Assembly: GCA_052390495.1 (NCBI GenBank)
Contig: JBQTGW010000240.1
Span: forward strand, 43,846 to 107,845
Source: GCA-003244245 sp052390495
Lineage (GTDB): Bacteria; Actinomycetota; Actinomycetes; Mycobacteriales; Pseudonocardiaceae
Reading direction: 5' to 3'
Length of the DNA: 64,000 nucleotides
The notes under the pieces were generated by a model. It was not told the origin of the DNA, did no database searches, and worked only from the letters and a program-made list of their open reading frames with translations. Shown one piece after another: positions 1-8,050 of the stretch. The first letter of the stretch is position 1. Every line of letters starts with the position of its first letter. Position numbers and translations under genes: made by a program.

Positions 1-26
1 ACACTTCGCGGCGGCGCACGCCGGAT

Positions 27-55
27 CTGTGGACAGAGGGTCCGGCTGTGGACAA
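27..55 (-). promoter_or_regulatory. Two DnaA-box-like sites
   Basis: The plus strand carries CTGTGGACA at 27-35 and again at 46-54, 19 bp apart. Read on the minus strand, the second is TTGTCCACA, which matches the actinobacterial DnaA-box consensus, and the first differs at one position. They sit beside the LexA-type box at 64-79. A regulatory role is inference. Confidence 0.35.
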
Positions 56-63
56 CAGCCTAG

Positions 64-79
64 ACGAACACGTGTTCGA
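64..79. promoter_or_regulatory. LexA (SOS) box
   Basis: The core CGAACACGTGTTCG (65-78) is a perfect palindrome and fits the actinobacterial SOS box, CGAAC-N4-GTTCG. DUF3046 genes commonly lie just upstream of recA. A minus-strand recA would begin left of this window, so this box most likely controls recA. The palindrome is seen directly; the target gene is inferred. Confidence 0.75.
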
Positions 80-209
80 CGTCAGGAGTGACACGCCGGT
101 GCGCAATCTGCCGCGCCCGCAGCGGACGAAGGCGCATGAGAGGCCGACACACGGTGCAGGAGAAGCTGACACACCGGGCATGAGAGACGGACACGCGGAG
201 GGGTGGGGG

Positions 210-404
210 TCAGCGGCGGGATTCGGGGATGTTGAAGGTGGTGCACACTACGGCCCAGATGCGCTTGGCGTCGGTGCCGGCGTCTAGGGCGCCGTCCACC
301 GTGCGGCCGCCTAGTTCGGCGAACACGTGGTCGTGGGCCAACGCGGCGGCCCGGGCCGGGCCGAACTCCTCGTCCATCCGCTGCCGGAAGTGGGTTATCC
401 GCAC
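210..404 (-). CDS. DUF3046 domain protein
   Basis: A 64-residue protein that matches the small actinobacterial DUF3046 family along its whole length, including an N-terminal RMDEEFGP-like stretch, the AHDHVFAELGGRTV block and a C-terminal KRIWAV segment. Members are 60-70 residues long and sit next to recA/recX in many actinobacteria, for example Rv2738c beside recA in Mycobacterium tuberculosis. No biochemical function is established. The SOS-type palindrome downstream on the same strand supports a recA-proximal setting. The coding assignment is secure; the role is unknown. Confidence 0.9.
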   Translation of the reverse strand: MRITHFRQRMDEEFGPARAAALAHDHVFAELGGRTVDGALDAGTDAKRIWAVVCTTFNIPESRR

Positions 405-444
405 CCCTTCAGGTTAGGGGTGCGCGCAGAGATAGTGTGATGGG

Positions 445-567
445 GTGCTCGCCCAGGCTGACCCCACCGGGCTGTCCTCCACTGCTGGACAGCTGGTGAT
501 CCTCCTCGGCCTGCTCGCCGCGCTGGCGGTGTTGCTGCGCTGGTGGTGGCAGCAACGGGGCCGCTGA
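445..567 (+). CDS. Small single-pass membrane protein (about 40 aa)
   Basis: A GTG-initiated frame encodes about 40 residues: a short polar N-terminus, a hydrophobic stretch built from Leu, Val, Ala and Ile (LVILLGLLAALAVLL), then a Trp- and Arg-rich tail (RWWWQQRGR). That is the layout of a small one-helix membrane protein with a positively charged interfacial end. It is divergent from DUF3046 and convergent with the MFS gene. No Shine-Dalgarno sequence is obvious. The frame is too short for composition statistics, so confidence is moderate. Confidence 0.45.
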   Translation: MLAQADPTGLSSTAGQLVILLGLLAALAVLLRWWWQQRGR

Positions 568-575
568 GCGGCCAG

Positions 576-1838
576 TCAAGCTGGACGGGGTATCCGCACG
601 ACGGCGAACACGCTGACCGCCAGGAACGGCAGTACCAGCAGCCCGGCCCCCAGTGCGAGCGCACCGTAGGAAGCCACCGCGACCGCCGCCCCGGCCAGCA
701 CCCCACCTAGCGCGCCGCCTACGTGCATCAGGAGATCACCGATGCCCTGCACGTCCGGGCGCACCGCCACCGGAACCGACTCGGTAAACAACGTCGAGCC
801 CGCGACCAGACCGCAGGACCATCCGACGCCGAGCAGTACCAACCCGACCGACAACCAGGCAGCGTCCGAAGCCGGCGCAGACCCGGCCACCACTGCGGCC
901 GCAACCAGCAGCACGGCGCCCAGAGCGAGGACCGGCATTCGTCCCAGCCGGTCGGCGAGCCAGCCGATCAGCGGGCTGAGCGCGTACATCCCTGCGATGT
1001 GCAGGCTGATCACAAGGCCGACGACCTCCAGCGAAGCACCGCCGTGGTCCATGTGCACGGGAGTCATCGACATCAGGGCGACCATTACGGTGTGACACAG
1101 TACGATCCCGGCGAGCGCCAAGCGCGCTCCCGGCGAGGACCGCAGCGCCCGCCAGCCTGCCGTCCGGTCGCGGGTCACCGGATCCGCGCTGACGTCCGTC
1201 CTGCCCTGCATAGCGTCGGCCCCCACCACCCGGTTGGCCCACACCACGCGCAGCGGGTCGGGCCGCAGGCCGACGGCCACCGTCACCGCCGCCAGCCCGA
1301 AAGCCACTCCGCTGAGCAGGAACGGCCCAGCCACCCCCGGCACCCCCAGGGCTGCCGCCGCGCGCTGCGCGGGGCCTGCGAGGTTGGGTCCGGTCACCGC
1401 GCCTACCGTCGTCGCCCACACCACCAGCGACAGGTCCCGAGCGCGCCGGCTCGGTTCGGCGAGATCGGTCGCCGCGTATCGAGCGGCGAGCCCGGCGGTG
1501 GCACTACCCCCGAAGGCCAGCAGGGCGACCAGCAGCACCACAGCGTTGCCGAGCACCACAGCGACCGCCGCGATCGCAGCGCCACAGGTGGCCACTCCGT
1601 AGGCCGCCAGCAGCGCCGGTCGACGTCCGCGACGGGCTGCCAGCCGCGCCACCGGTATCGACATCAGGGCTGCGCCGACCACCGCCGAGGTCACCGCGAG
1701 CCCACCCAACGTGTCCGAGCCGGAGATCGACGCTGCGATCAGCGGGGAGACGGTCAGCCCGGTCGCGACCCCGATACCACCCAACGTCTGACTCGCCGAC
1801 AGCGTCCGGACCACCCGGCGCTGGATCTCGGCCAGCAC
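576..1838 (-). CDS. MFS transporter
   Basis: About 420 residues with roughly twelve hydrophobic segments, characteristic of a major facilitator superfamily permease in the cytoplasmic membrane. The A-motif-like loops GAALMSIPVARLAARRGRRP (between TM2 and TM3) and GWLADRLGRMP (second half) are both visible. The substrate cannot be read from sequence; an exporter is likely. The reading frame stays open to 1955, but the upstream part runs through a perfect 17-bp inverted repeat (1870-1917). I therefore place the start at the GTG at 1838, giving an N-terminus beginning VLAEIQRRVVRTLSASQ, as is usual for this subfamily. Confidence 0.85.
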   Translation of the reverse strand: MLAEIQRRVVRTLSASQTLGGIGVATGLTVSPLIAASISGSDTLGGLAVTSAVVGAALMSIPVARLAARRGRRPALLAAYGVATCGAAIAAVAVVLGNAVVLLVALLAFGGSATAGLAARYAATDLAEPSRRARDLSLVVWATTVGAVTGPNLAGPAQRAAAALGVPGVAGPFLLSGVAFGLAAVTVAVGLRPDPLRVVWANRVVGADAMQGRTDVSADPVTRDRTAGWRALRSSPGARLALAGIVLCHTVMVALMSMTPVHMDHGGASLEVVGLVISLHIAGMYALSPLIGWLADRLGRMPVLALGAVLLVAAAVVAGSAPASDAAWLSVGLVLLGVGWSCGLVAGSTLFTESVPVAVRPDVQGIGDLLMHVGGALGGVLAGAAVAVASYGALALGAGLLVLPFLAVSVFAVVRIPRPA

Positions 1839-1869
1839 AGGCGCGATCCGCGGGCGGCCCCTGTGGATA

Positions 1870-1917
1870 ACCCGTGAGTGGCGATGCGAGCCAGAGCCCT
1901 CATCGCCACTCACGGGT
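1870..1917. repeat. Perfect 17-bp inverted repeat upstream of the MFS gene
   Basis: Arms ACCCGTGAGTGGCGATG (1870-1886) and its exact complement (1901-1917) flank a 14-nt loop. The first 14 bases recur at 63684-63697, again as one arm of a hairpin, so this is a dispersed intergenic element. A DnaA-box-like TTATCCACAG lies on the minus strand at 1861-1870. Confidence 0.75.
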
Positions 1918-2077
1918 ATACCTCTCGCTCCCCTCGCCGTGACCACGTACCCCACTTAGATGGTGCCATCCCTCTATCGCAGTGGATGCAGGGTGCCTGC
2001 CGGGCGTGGGGTCCTAGGCTCGAGGCAGGGTCGAGGCCATCCCATACGACACTGAGCAGAGGGGAATCACCATCACC

Positions 2078-3166
2078 GTGACAGACGTATTCCAATCAAG
2101 CGACCACGAACAGATCGTGTTCTGCCGCGACGAACCCAGCGGGCTCCGCGCAATTATCGCGATCCACTCGACGGCGCTGGGGCCGGCACTGGGCGGCACC
2201 CGCTTCCACCCGTACGCCAGCGAGACCGACGCGCTCGCTGACGTGCTGAACCTGTCCCGCGCCATGTCCTACAAGAACGCGCTCGCCGGGCTCGACCATG
2301 GTGGCGGCAAGGCCGTCATCCTCGGCGACCCGGCGCGGCACAAGACCGAGGCGCTGCTGCGTGCCTACGGCCGCTTCGTCCAGTCACTGAGCGGGCGCTA
2401 TATCACCGCGTGCGACGTCGGCACCTATGTCGAGGACATGGACGTCGTGTCCCGCGAATGCGAGTTCACCACCGGACGGTCCACTGCCCAAGGCGGCGCA
2501 GGGGATTCCTCGATTCTCACCGCGCTCGGGGTCTTCCAGGGTATGCGCGCGGCCGCCGAGCACGTCTGGGGTGAGCCCACCCTCGCCGGACGTCGGGTGG
2601 GCGTCGCCGGGGTCGGCAAGGTCGGCCGACACCTCGTCGACCACCTGCTCACCGATGGGGCACGGGTGATCGTGGCCGACATTGACGAGTCGGCGATCGC
2701 GGGGATCCGCGCTGCGCATCCCGAGGTCATGGTGGCACCCGACACGGCGGCGCTGATCCGGGAACCAATCGACGTCTACGCTCCGTGTGCGCTCAGCGGA
2801 GCACTGGACGATGCCACCGTCACCACCTTGTCGGCCAAGATCGTCTGTGGCGGCGCGAACAACCAGCTGGAACACCCGGGCGTGGAGAAGTTGCTCGAGG
2901 ATCAAGGCATTCTCTACGCACCCGACTACGTAGTGAACGCCGGCGGCGTCATCCAGGTCGCCGACGAGATCGGCGGCTTCAATTTCGAGCGTGCCAGAGC
3001 CCGAGTCGCCGAAATCTTCCACACCACCCTTTCGATCTTCGAGCTAGCCGACAACGACGGCGTACCCCCCGCCGTAGCCGCCGACCACCTAGCCGAACGC
3101 CGAATCGCCGAAGTAAGCCGCCTACGCAAAATCCTGGTCGACGGCCGCCCCGCCCTACACCGATAA
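2078..3166 (+). CDS. Leucine/valine dehydrogenase (Glu/Leu/Phe/Val dehydrogenase family)
   Basis: The 362-residue product fits NAD-dependent branched-chain amino acid dehydrogenases, which reversibly deaminate Val, Leu or Ile to the 2-oxo acid in the cytoplasm. The family signature is clear: the substrate-binding GPALGGTR block (about residue 35), the catalytic-Lys region SYKNALAGLDHGGGKA (about 65-80), and a Rossmann nucleotide-binding loop, GVAGVGKVGRHL, near residue 175. The GTG at 2078 is preceded by an AGAGGGGA ribosome-binding site at about 2057-2064. In actinomycetes such enzymes supply starter and extender units for branched lipids and polyketides, so a link to the PKS in this window is possible but unproven. 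Valine versus leucine preference cannot be decided. Confidence 0.92.
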   Translation: MTDVFQSSDHEQIVFCRDEPSGLRAIIAIHSTALGPALGGTRFHPYASETDALADVLNLSRAMSYKNALAGLDHGGGKAVILGDPARHKTEALLRAYGRFVQSLSGRYITACDVGTYVEDMDVVSRECEFTTGRSTAQGGAGDSSILTALGVFQGMRAAAEHVWGEPTLAGRRVGVAGVGKVGRHLVDHLLTDGARVIVADIDESAIAGIRAAHPEVMVAPDTAALIREPIDVYAPCALSGALDDATVTTLSAKIVCGGANNQLEHPGVEKLLEDQGILYAPDYVVNAGGVIQVADEIGGFNFERARARVAEIFHTTLSIFELADNDGVPPAVAADHLAERRIAEVSRLRKILVDGRPALHR

Positions 3167-3178
3167 CCACCGCTTTGT

Positions 3179-3240
3179 GCATTCAGCGGGCTGAGCGTGG
3201 TTACCGGAGTGCCGTTGACCCCGCCGAGCCCGCTGAATGC
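3179..3240. terminator. Perfect 14-bp inverted repeat after the dehydrogenase
   Basis: Arms GCATTCAGCGGGCT (3179-3192) and AGCCCGCTGAATGC (3227-3240) flank a 34-nt spacer just past the dehydrogenase stop. No U-tract follows. It could act as a factor-independent-like terminator or be another dispersed intergenic palindrome. Confidence 0.5.
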
Positions 3241-3406
3241 GTGGCATCGCGACGCTAGCCGGTGCTCAAAGCGATCCGGCTGCTACGCATGACCACCTGG
3301 CTGGCCGCGGTCACCGGAAACGACCCGACCAGGGCCGATCAGGTGCGGTTTCGGCTGGCCACCTTGCGGGACAGCACCGCGCCAATTGGTTGAGATGGGT
3401 ACTGAC

Positions 3407-4778
3407 TTAGCTGACAGCCTGCGCGACACGCTTGGCCACGCGCCGCAGCTCGCGCACCCTCGACCGGAAGGTCACATCGCGTTCGAGTGGAGCGGCGATC
3501 TTGGCGAGCATGCGGACGTCGTCGGCGATCCGCTTGGACCGCAGGAGTGCCGCCTCGCCGAGGGCCTGTTCGGCAAGGCCGAGGCCACGGTGCGGGTCGT
3601 CGAACCGCAGAACGAGACAGGAAACTCGGATCAGATTGAAGCTACGGGGCCTGGCGGCCTCAGCCGGATGCAGGTCATAGCCTGATTGCAGGCGGTTTTC
3701 GGCCATTGTGGCGATGCGGGCGTCGCTGGCGCGCATAGCCGCGTCGAACAGGGCTTCTCCACGCTCGCCCGTCATCTGCGCGTCGTTGTAGTACCAGGCC
3801 CAGGTCGAGTCGTCGGGGTCGGCGGCCCGCTGACCGAACAACTCATCGGCCTGCCCGATGGTGCGTACGACTGCAGCAACGTCGGCCTCACGGCCGATTG
3901 CCCGAGCCTCAACGATGGTCAGGGTAGCCCGCGCCACCGGGGACAGGAGCCGGTCGTCGCCATGCGCAAGCCGCATGAGGTCCAGGCTTAGATCGTTGCG
4001 GTCCAGCCAGAGGGCTTGGCGGGCGGCGCTGGTGAGAGTATGCACCCGCTGTTGCACGTCACCAGCCTCGGCGGCGAGCTGGAGCGCGACGAGGAAGAAC
4101 CGGCGGGCAGCGAAGTGGTCACCGCAATCGAAGGACATGAATCCCGCCACGTCGGCCAGCCGGGCGGTAGCCGACTGCCATGACTGACGGACCGGACATG
4201 GACGACTTGGCGAGTACGTCGAAGCACCATTCCAGCTGCCCGGCAGCAGCGTTTCGGGACATGGCGCCGCCGAACAGACAGTCGGAACTCATGAAGAACT
4301 CCACGACCTGGTTGAGCTGGTCGACATGGTGCTCGTCGATCCGGGCGGGCACGGCGCTGCGGTGCCGCGCACCGCGCAGCAGGTCCGGTAGTTGCGCCGA
4401 CAGCGCACCGACAGCGGCGGCACCGGCGTAGCGGATCAGCTCCTGGTCCCGCTCGAGCATGGCGTCCTCCGCCCAGGTCGGCTCACCTGCGACGATAGCC
4501 GACGCCACGATCAGCGTCGCCTCGCTCGACCGGGAACAGTAAAACCCCAGGTCAGCGTCCGAGGTGGCGCCGAGCACCACCCGGAAGGCAGACCGGTAGG
4601 CATCCCCTGGCCAGGTGATCTCACCCCGTTCGACCTTGGACACGTAGTCGGCGTCAATCCCGCACCGCCGACCCGTGGCCTGCTCAACCCGGTCAGCGAC
4701 CATCGCGGCGACTTGGGCCTGGGTGAGTACCCGAGAGCGCCGGGCGAGTTGGAACGCCCGATTCGGGCGAGCACTCAT
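3407..4778 (-). pseudogene. Frameshifted XRE/TPR-type transcriptional regulator
   Basis: The N-terminal part (4778 to about 4185) starts MSARPNRAFQLAR and contains a helix-turn-helix region (LTQAQVAAMVADRV, DYVSKVERGE). The C-terminal part (about 4175 to 3407) is a helical TPR-like sensor region in another frame, beginning around WQSATARLADVAGFMSFDCG. Adding or removing bases near 4177-4188, with one surplus base in the gene as it stands, joins the two into a typical actinomycete XRE-TPR regulator of about 450 residues. The break may be a real mutation or a sequencing error. A related small protein remnant lies divergently upstream at about 5 kb, as also seen with the XRE gene at 18.8 kb. Confidence 0.75.
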
Positions 4779-5009
4779 GACCGCCCCCTTTCAGGTTCGT
4801 CGGCACGGACCCTATTACGGCCTGGCGCGGTCGGTCTGCCGGGTAGCCGAAGGAATGAGCCCCTGCCCTGAGCTGCTCCACAGGTAGGGGCGAAGAATGC
4901 GGTCATCCTCCTAGAAAGGCTCCTAGTTCACCCGTCGGTTCGCGTCGGTTCCCGCCTGGTGGGCATCACGCGAAGGTTGTCACAAGACCCCGTTAACGAA
5001 TCGAGAGCA

Positions 5010-5352
5010 GAGGTGAGAGCTTCCAGTTCCTGCGTAGCGCCCCGGCGAGGACGGGCCACTGTTGGGACAGCGAGTAGCCGCTGACTACATGGACACCATC
5101 TACCTCGAGGGGTTCAGCCACGATTGTTTCGCTTGGCGCCAGCGGACCTCATCGCTGATCGTTCCCGGCGATGAACTGATAAAGCGCCGGGTGGATGGCA
5201 GCGCACTCACTGTCCTTGATGAGGCATTGACATGGGAACCGGCGTGTCCTCGCCCTGAACCCCGGTCGGCCGTCGATGCAGCGGCCCCTCAAGCGTCACA
5301 GCTCTCGACGGCTGATCGGCTCATCGCCACTGCAAAGCCGTTGCGTCGTTGA
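5010..5352 (+). pseudogene. Degenerate copy of the small protein encoded at 19.2 kb
   Basis: The open part (5062-5352) contains DTIYLEGFSHDCFAWRQRTS and LIVPGDELIKRRVDGSALTV, nearly the same as the protein at 19231-19533. Similarity continues upstream in another frame: the codons matching FQRTAPGADGPL are present but one base is missing near 5053, so the N-terminal third is out of frame. The C-terminus also diverges after LTW into a long unrelated tail. Function unknown. It is divergent from the XRE gene at 4778, mirroring the arrangement at 18.8/19.2 kb, which suggests an XRE-associated small protein. Confidence 0.6.
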
Positions 5353-5503
5353 GCAGTGGGCCGAGGGGCGATACGCCATAGCAATGAGGTGGTACCGCCG
5401 ATAGCATCGGCGATGGGTGACTCCGCGAAGTGAGCTACCGTCGCACCGTCACCGCTACCACACCGGCACCCCTACCACACCGGGGAGAACGAGAGGAACC
5501 CTC

Positions 5504-6331
5504 ATGACGGGTAGCTCCGGTGCAGGCGAAGACGGAAGTTCCATGATCGACACTGGCGTGGCGCACACCGCTCGGGTCTGGAACTACTGGCTCGGCGGTA
5601 AAGACAACTACCCGGCCGACCGCGAGGTCGGCGAGCAGATCCGCGCCATCATCCCGGACATCGCTGACAGCGCCCGCGCCGATCGGAGATTCCTGTTCCG
5701 CGTCGTCCGCTATCTGGCCGGTGAGGTGGGCATCCGTCAGTTTCTTGACATCGGCACCGGGCTACCCACCGCCGACAACACCCACGAGGTCGCCCAGTCG
5801 ATCGCACCGGAGTGCCGCATCGTCTACGCCGACAACGACCCCCTAGTCCTGGTACACGCCCGCGCCCTGCTCACCAGCACCCCGGAGGGCGCCACTGACT
5901 ACCTCGACGTGGACCTGCGTGACCCCGACACGATCTTGCGGGAAGCTGCCCGCACGCTGACCTTCACTCGGCCGGTTGCGCTCATGCTGCTGGGGATCCT
6001 GAACTTCATCACCGATACCGACGAGGCACACGCGATCGTGCACCAGCTGCTCGATGCCCTCCCCGCAGGCAGCTACCTGGCGATCTCCCACCCCACAGTA
6101 GAGATCCACCCAGAGGCGGCGAAAGAGGCGATCCGGCTCTGGAACGAGAACGCCACACCCCCGATAGCGACCCGCAGCCGCCAGGAGCTGACCCGTTTCT
6201 TCGACCGCCTGGAGCTACTGGAGCCCGGCGTGGTCTCCTGTTCGCTGTGGCGGCCCGACCCCAATGACATCGGTACCCCGACTGAGGTGTACCAGTTCGG
6301 TGGGGTCGGGCGGAAGCAGACGTCCCCCTGA
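5504..6331 (+). CDS. SAM-dependent methyltransferase, SAV2177 family
   Basis: 275 residues from the ATG at 5504, which has a GAGAGGA ribosome-binding site 7 nt upstream. The family hallmarks are present: ARVWNYWLGGKDNYPADRE near the N-terminus, the SAM-binding motif FLDIGTGLPTADNTHEVAQ at about residue 82, the acidic YADNDPLVL motif after beta-2, and a C-terminal GTPTEVYQFGGVGRK. This family (Methyltransf_19, DUF574) is abundant in actinomycetes, often next to XRE regulators, and its substrates are unknown. The size is normal for the family. The frame is open further upstream, but that stretch has no conserved sequence. Confidence 0.92.
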   Translation: MTGSSGAGEDGSSMIDTGVAHTARVWNYWLGGKDNYPADREVGEQIRAIIPDIADSARADRRFLFRVVRYLAGEVGIRQFLDIGTGLPTADNTHEVAQSIAPECRIVYADNDPLVLVHARALLTSTPEGATDYLDVDLRDPDTILREAARTLTFTRPVALMLLGILNFITDTDEAHAIVHQLLDALPAGSYLAISHPTVEIHPEAAKEAIRLWNENATPPIATRSRQELTRFFDRLELLEPGVVSCSLWRPDPNDIGTPTEVYQFGGVGRKQTSP

Positions 6332-6348
6332 TCCCCGACCGGCCAGAG

Positions 6349-7971
6349 TCAGAAACTCTCAACGGGCACATAGGTGCCCCAGACGTCGCGGAGGGCGTGG
6401 CATACCTCGCCTACTGTGGCCTGCACGGCGAGGGCGGTTTTCATCGGGTACAGGACGTTGTCGTGGCCCTCGGCGGCTTTGCGCAGGTCGTTCAGCGCCC
6501 GCTGGACGTCCGACGACGAACGCGACGTACGCAGGGCGGCAAGGCGCTGCCGGGCGCTGTCCTCGATTGTGGGGTCCACCCGCAGGGGCTGGTAGGGGTC
6601 CTCGACGTCGAGTCGGTAGCGGTTGAGGCCGACCACGACCCGCTCGCCGGAGTCGATCTCCTTGGCGGTGTCGTAGGCGGTTCGCTCGATCTCGGACTTC
6701 TGAAAGCCCTGCTCGATGGCGTGCACCGCGCCGCCCAGTGAATCCACCTTCTCGATCAGCGCCACCGCCGCGGCCTCGACCTCGTCGGTCATCGCCTCCA
6801 CGGCGTAGGACCCGGCGAAGGGGTCCACTGTGGACGTCAGGTCGGTCTCGTAGGCCAGCACCTGCTGGGTGCGCAGCGCCAGCCGGGCGGCCTTCTCGGT
6901 GGGCAGCGCGATCGCCTCGTCGTAGGAATTCGTGTGCAGCGACTGGGTGCCACCGAAGATCGCGGCGATCGCCTGCACCGTCACCCGGACCATGTTGACC
7001 TCGGGCTGCTGCGCGGTGAGCTGCACCCCGGCGGTCTGGGTGTGGAACCGCAGCATCAGCGATTTGGGGTGCTGCGCGCCGAAGCGTTCCTTCATCATCC
7101 GGGCCCAGATCCGCCGGGCAGCGCGGAATTTCGCGACCTCCTCCAGCAGCGTGGTGCGGGAGACGAAGAAGAACGACAATCGCGGTGCGAATTCGTCGAC
7201 GGCCATCCCGGCGTCCAGCGCGGCCTGCACGTACTGCACCCCGTTGGCCAGCGTGAAACCGATCTCCTGGGCAGGGTTCGCGCCCGCCTCCGCCATGTGG
7301 TACCCGGAGATCGAGATGGTATTCCAGCGCGGGATCTCGGCCTGGCAGTAGGCGAAGATATCCGAGGTGAGCCGCAGGGAATGCGCGGGCGGATAGATGT
7401 AGGTGCCCCGGGCGATGTACTCCTTGAGCACATCGTTCTGGATCGTCCCGGTCAGTTTCGAACCCGGCACGCCCTGCTCCTCACCCACCAGTTGGTAGAG
7501 CAGCAGCAGCAGGCTCGCGGGCGCGTTGATGGTCATCGAGGTGGACACCTCGCCCAGCGGGATGGCGTCGAACAACGTCCGCATGTCCTCGATCGAGTCG
7601 ATCGCCACCCCGACCTTGCCGACCTCGCCGTGCGCGATGGGCTCGTCGGAGTCATAGCCCATCTGGGTCGGCAGGTCGAAGGCCACCGAAAGGCCGGTCT
7701 GGCCCGCCTTCAGCAGCTGGTGGTAGCGGGCGTTGGACTCCAGCGCGGTGCCGAACCCGGCGTACTGGCGCATCGTCCACCGGCGCTGGGTGTACATCGT
7801 GGGGTACACCCCCCGGGTGAACGGGAACACGCCGGGCTCGCCGAGCCGCTCGGCCACCCCGTCGCCGACATCGCCGGGGTGGTACACGGGCTTGACCACG
7901 AAACCCGACTCTGCCCTCCCTGACTGGGCCCGCTCCGACTGGGCCTGCGGGGTCCCCGGCTCTTGACTCAT
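6349..7971 (-). CDS. Acyl-CoA mutase large (catalytic) subunit, methylmalonyl-CoA mutase family
   Basis: 540 residues that align with the TIM-barrel catalytic domain of adenosylcobalamin-dependent acyl-CoA mutases (RGVYPTMYTQRRWTMRQYAGF, GLSVAFDLPTQMGYDSD, SLHTNSYDEAIALPTEKAAR). There is no C-terminal cobalamin-binding domain, so a separate small subunit must exist elsewhere. Two specificity positions look like methylmalonyl-CoA mutase: Tyr in RQYAGF (Phe in isobutyryl-CoA mutase) and Arg in the PPAHSLRLTSD segment (Gln in isobutyryl-CoA mutase). This suggests a dicarboxylic acyl-CoA substrate, but assignment from two residues is tentative. The first 22 residues are a low-complexity Gln/Ser/Arg/Ala leader. 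It is divergent from the purine phosphorylase gene with about 80 bp between them. Confidence 0.88.
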   Translation of the reverse strand: MSQEPGTPQAQSERAQSGRAESGFVVKPVYHPGDVGDGVAERLGEPGVFPFTRGVYPTMYTQRRWTMRQYAGFGTALESNARYHQLLKAGQTGLSVAFDLPTQMGYDSDEPIAHGEVGKVGVAIDSIEDMRTLFDAIPLGEVSTSMTINAPASLLLLLYQLVGEEQGVPGSKLTGTIQNDVLKEYIARGTYIYPPAHSLRLTSDIFAYCQAEIPRWNTISISGYHMAEAGANPAQEIGFTLANGVQYVQAALDAGMAVDEFAPRLSFFFVSRTTLLEEVAKFRAARRIWARMMKERFGAQHPKSLMLRFHTQTAGVQLTAQQPEVNMVRVTVQAIAAIFGGTQSLHTNSYDEAIALPTEKAARLALRTQQVLAYETDLTSTVDPFAGSYAVEAMTDEVEAAAVALIEKVDSLGGAVHAIEQGFQKSEIERTAYDTAKEIDSGERVVVGLNRYRLDVEDPYQPLRVDPTIEDSARQRLAALRTSRSSSDVQRALNDLRKAAEGHDNVLYPMKTALAVQATVGEVCHALRDVWGTYVPVESF

Positions 7972-8050
7972 CGCATGTCCTCACTTCGCCTTGCCCGCCT
8001 GTCTGTATGGCATACCCCAGTTCCGACCACAACGCGGGCATCATGTGGCG

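Noticed and set aside
3262..3393. A GTG-initiated frame of about 43 residues (LKAIRLLRMTTWLAAVTGND...) between the dehydrogenase and the broken XRE gene
   Set aside because: No family, ribosome-binding site or partner is visible; it may be a remnant of a longer gene, but the evidence is too thin to list.
5417..5503. A longer N-terminus for the SAV2177-type methyltransferase
   Set aside because: The extra 29 residues are Thr/Pro/Arg-rich and unlike the family; ATG 5504 has a good ribosome-binding site.
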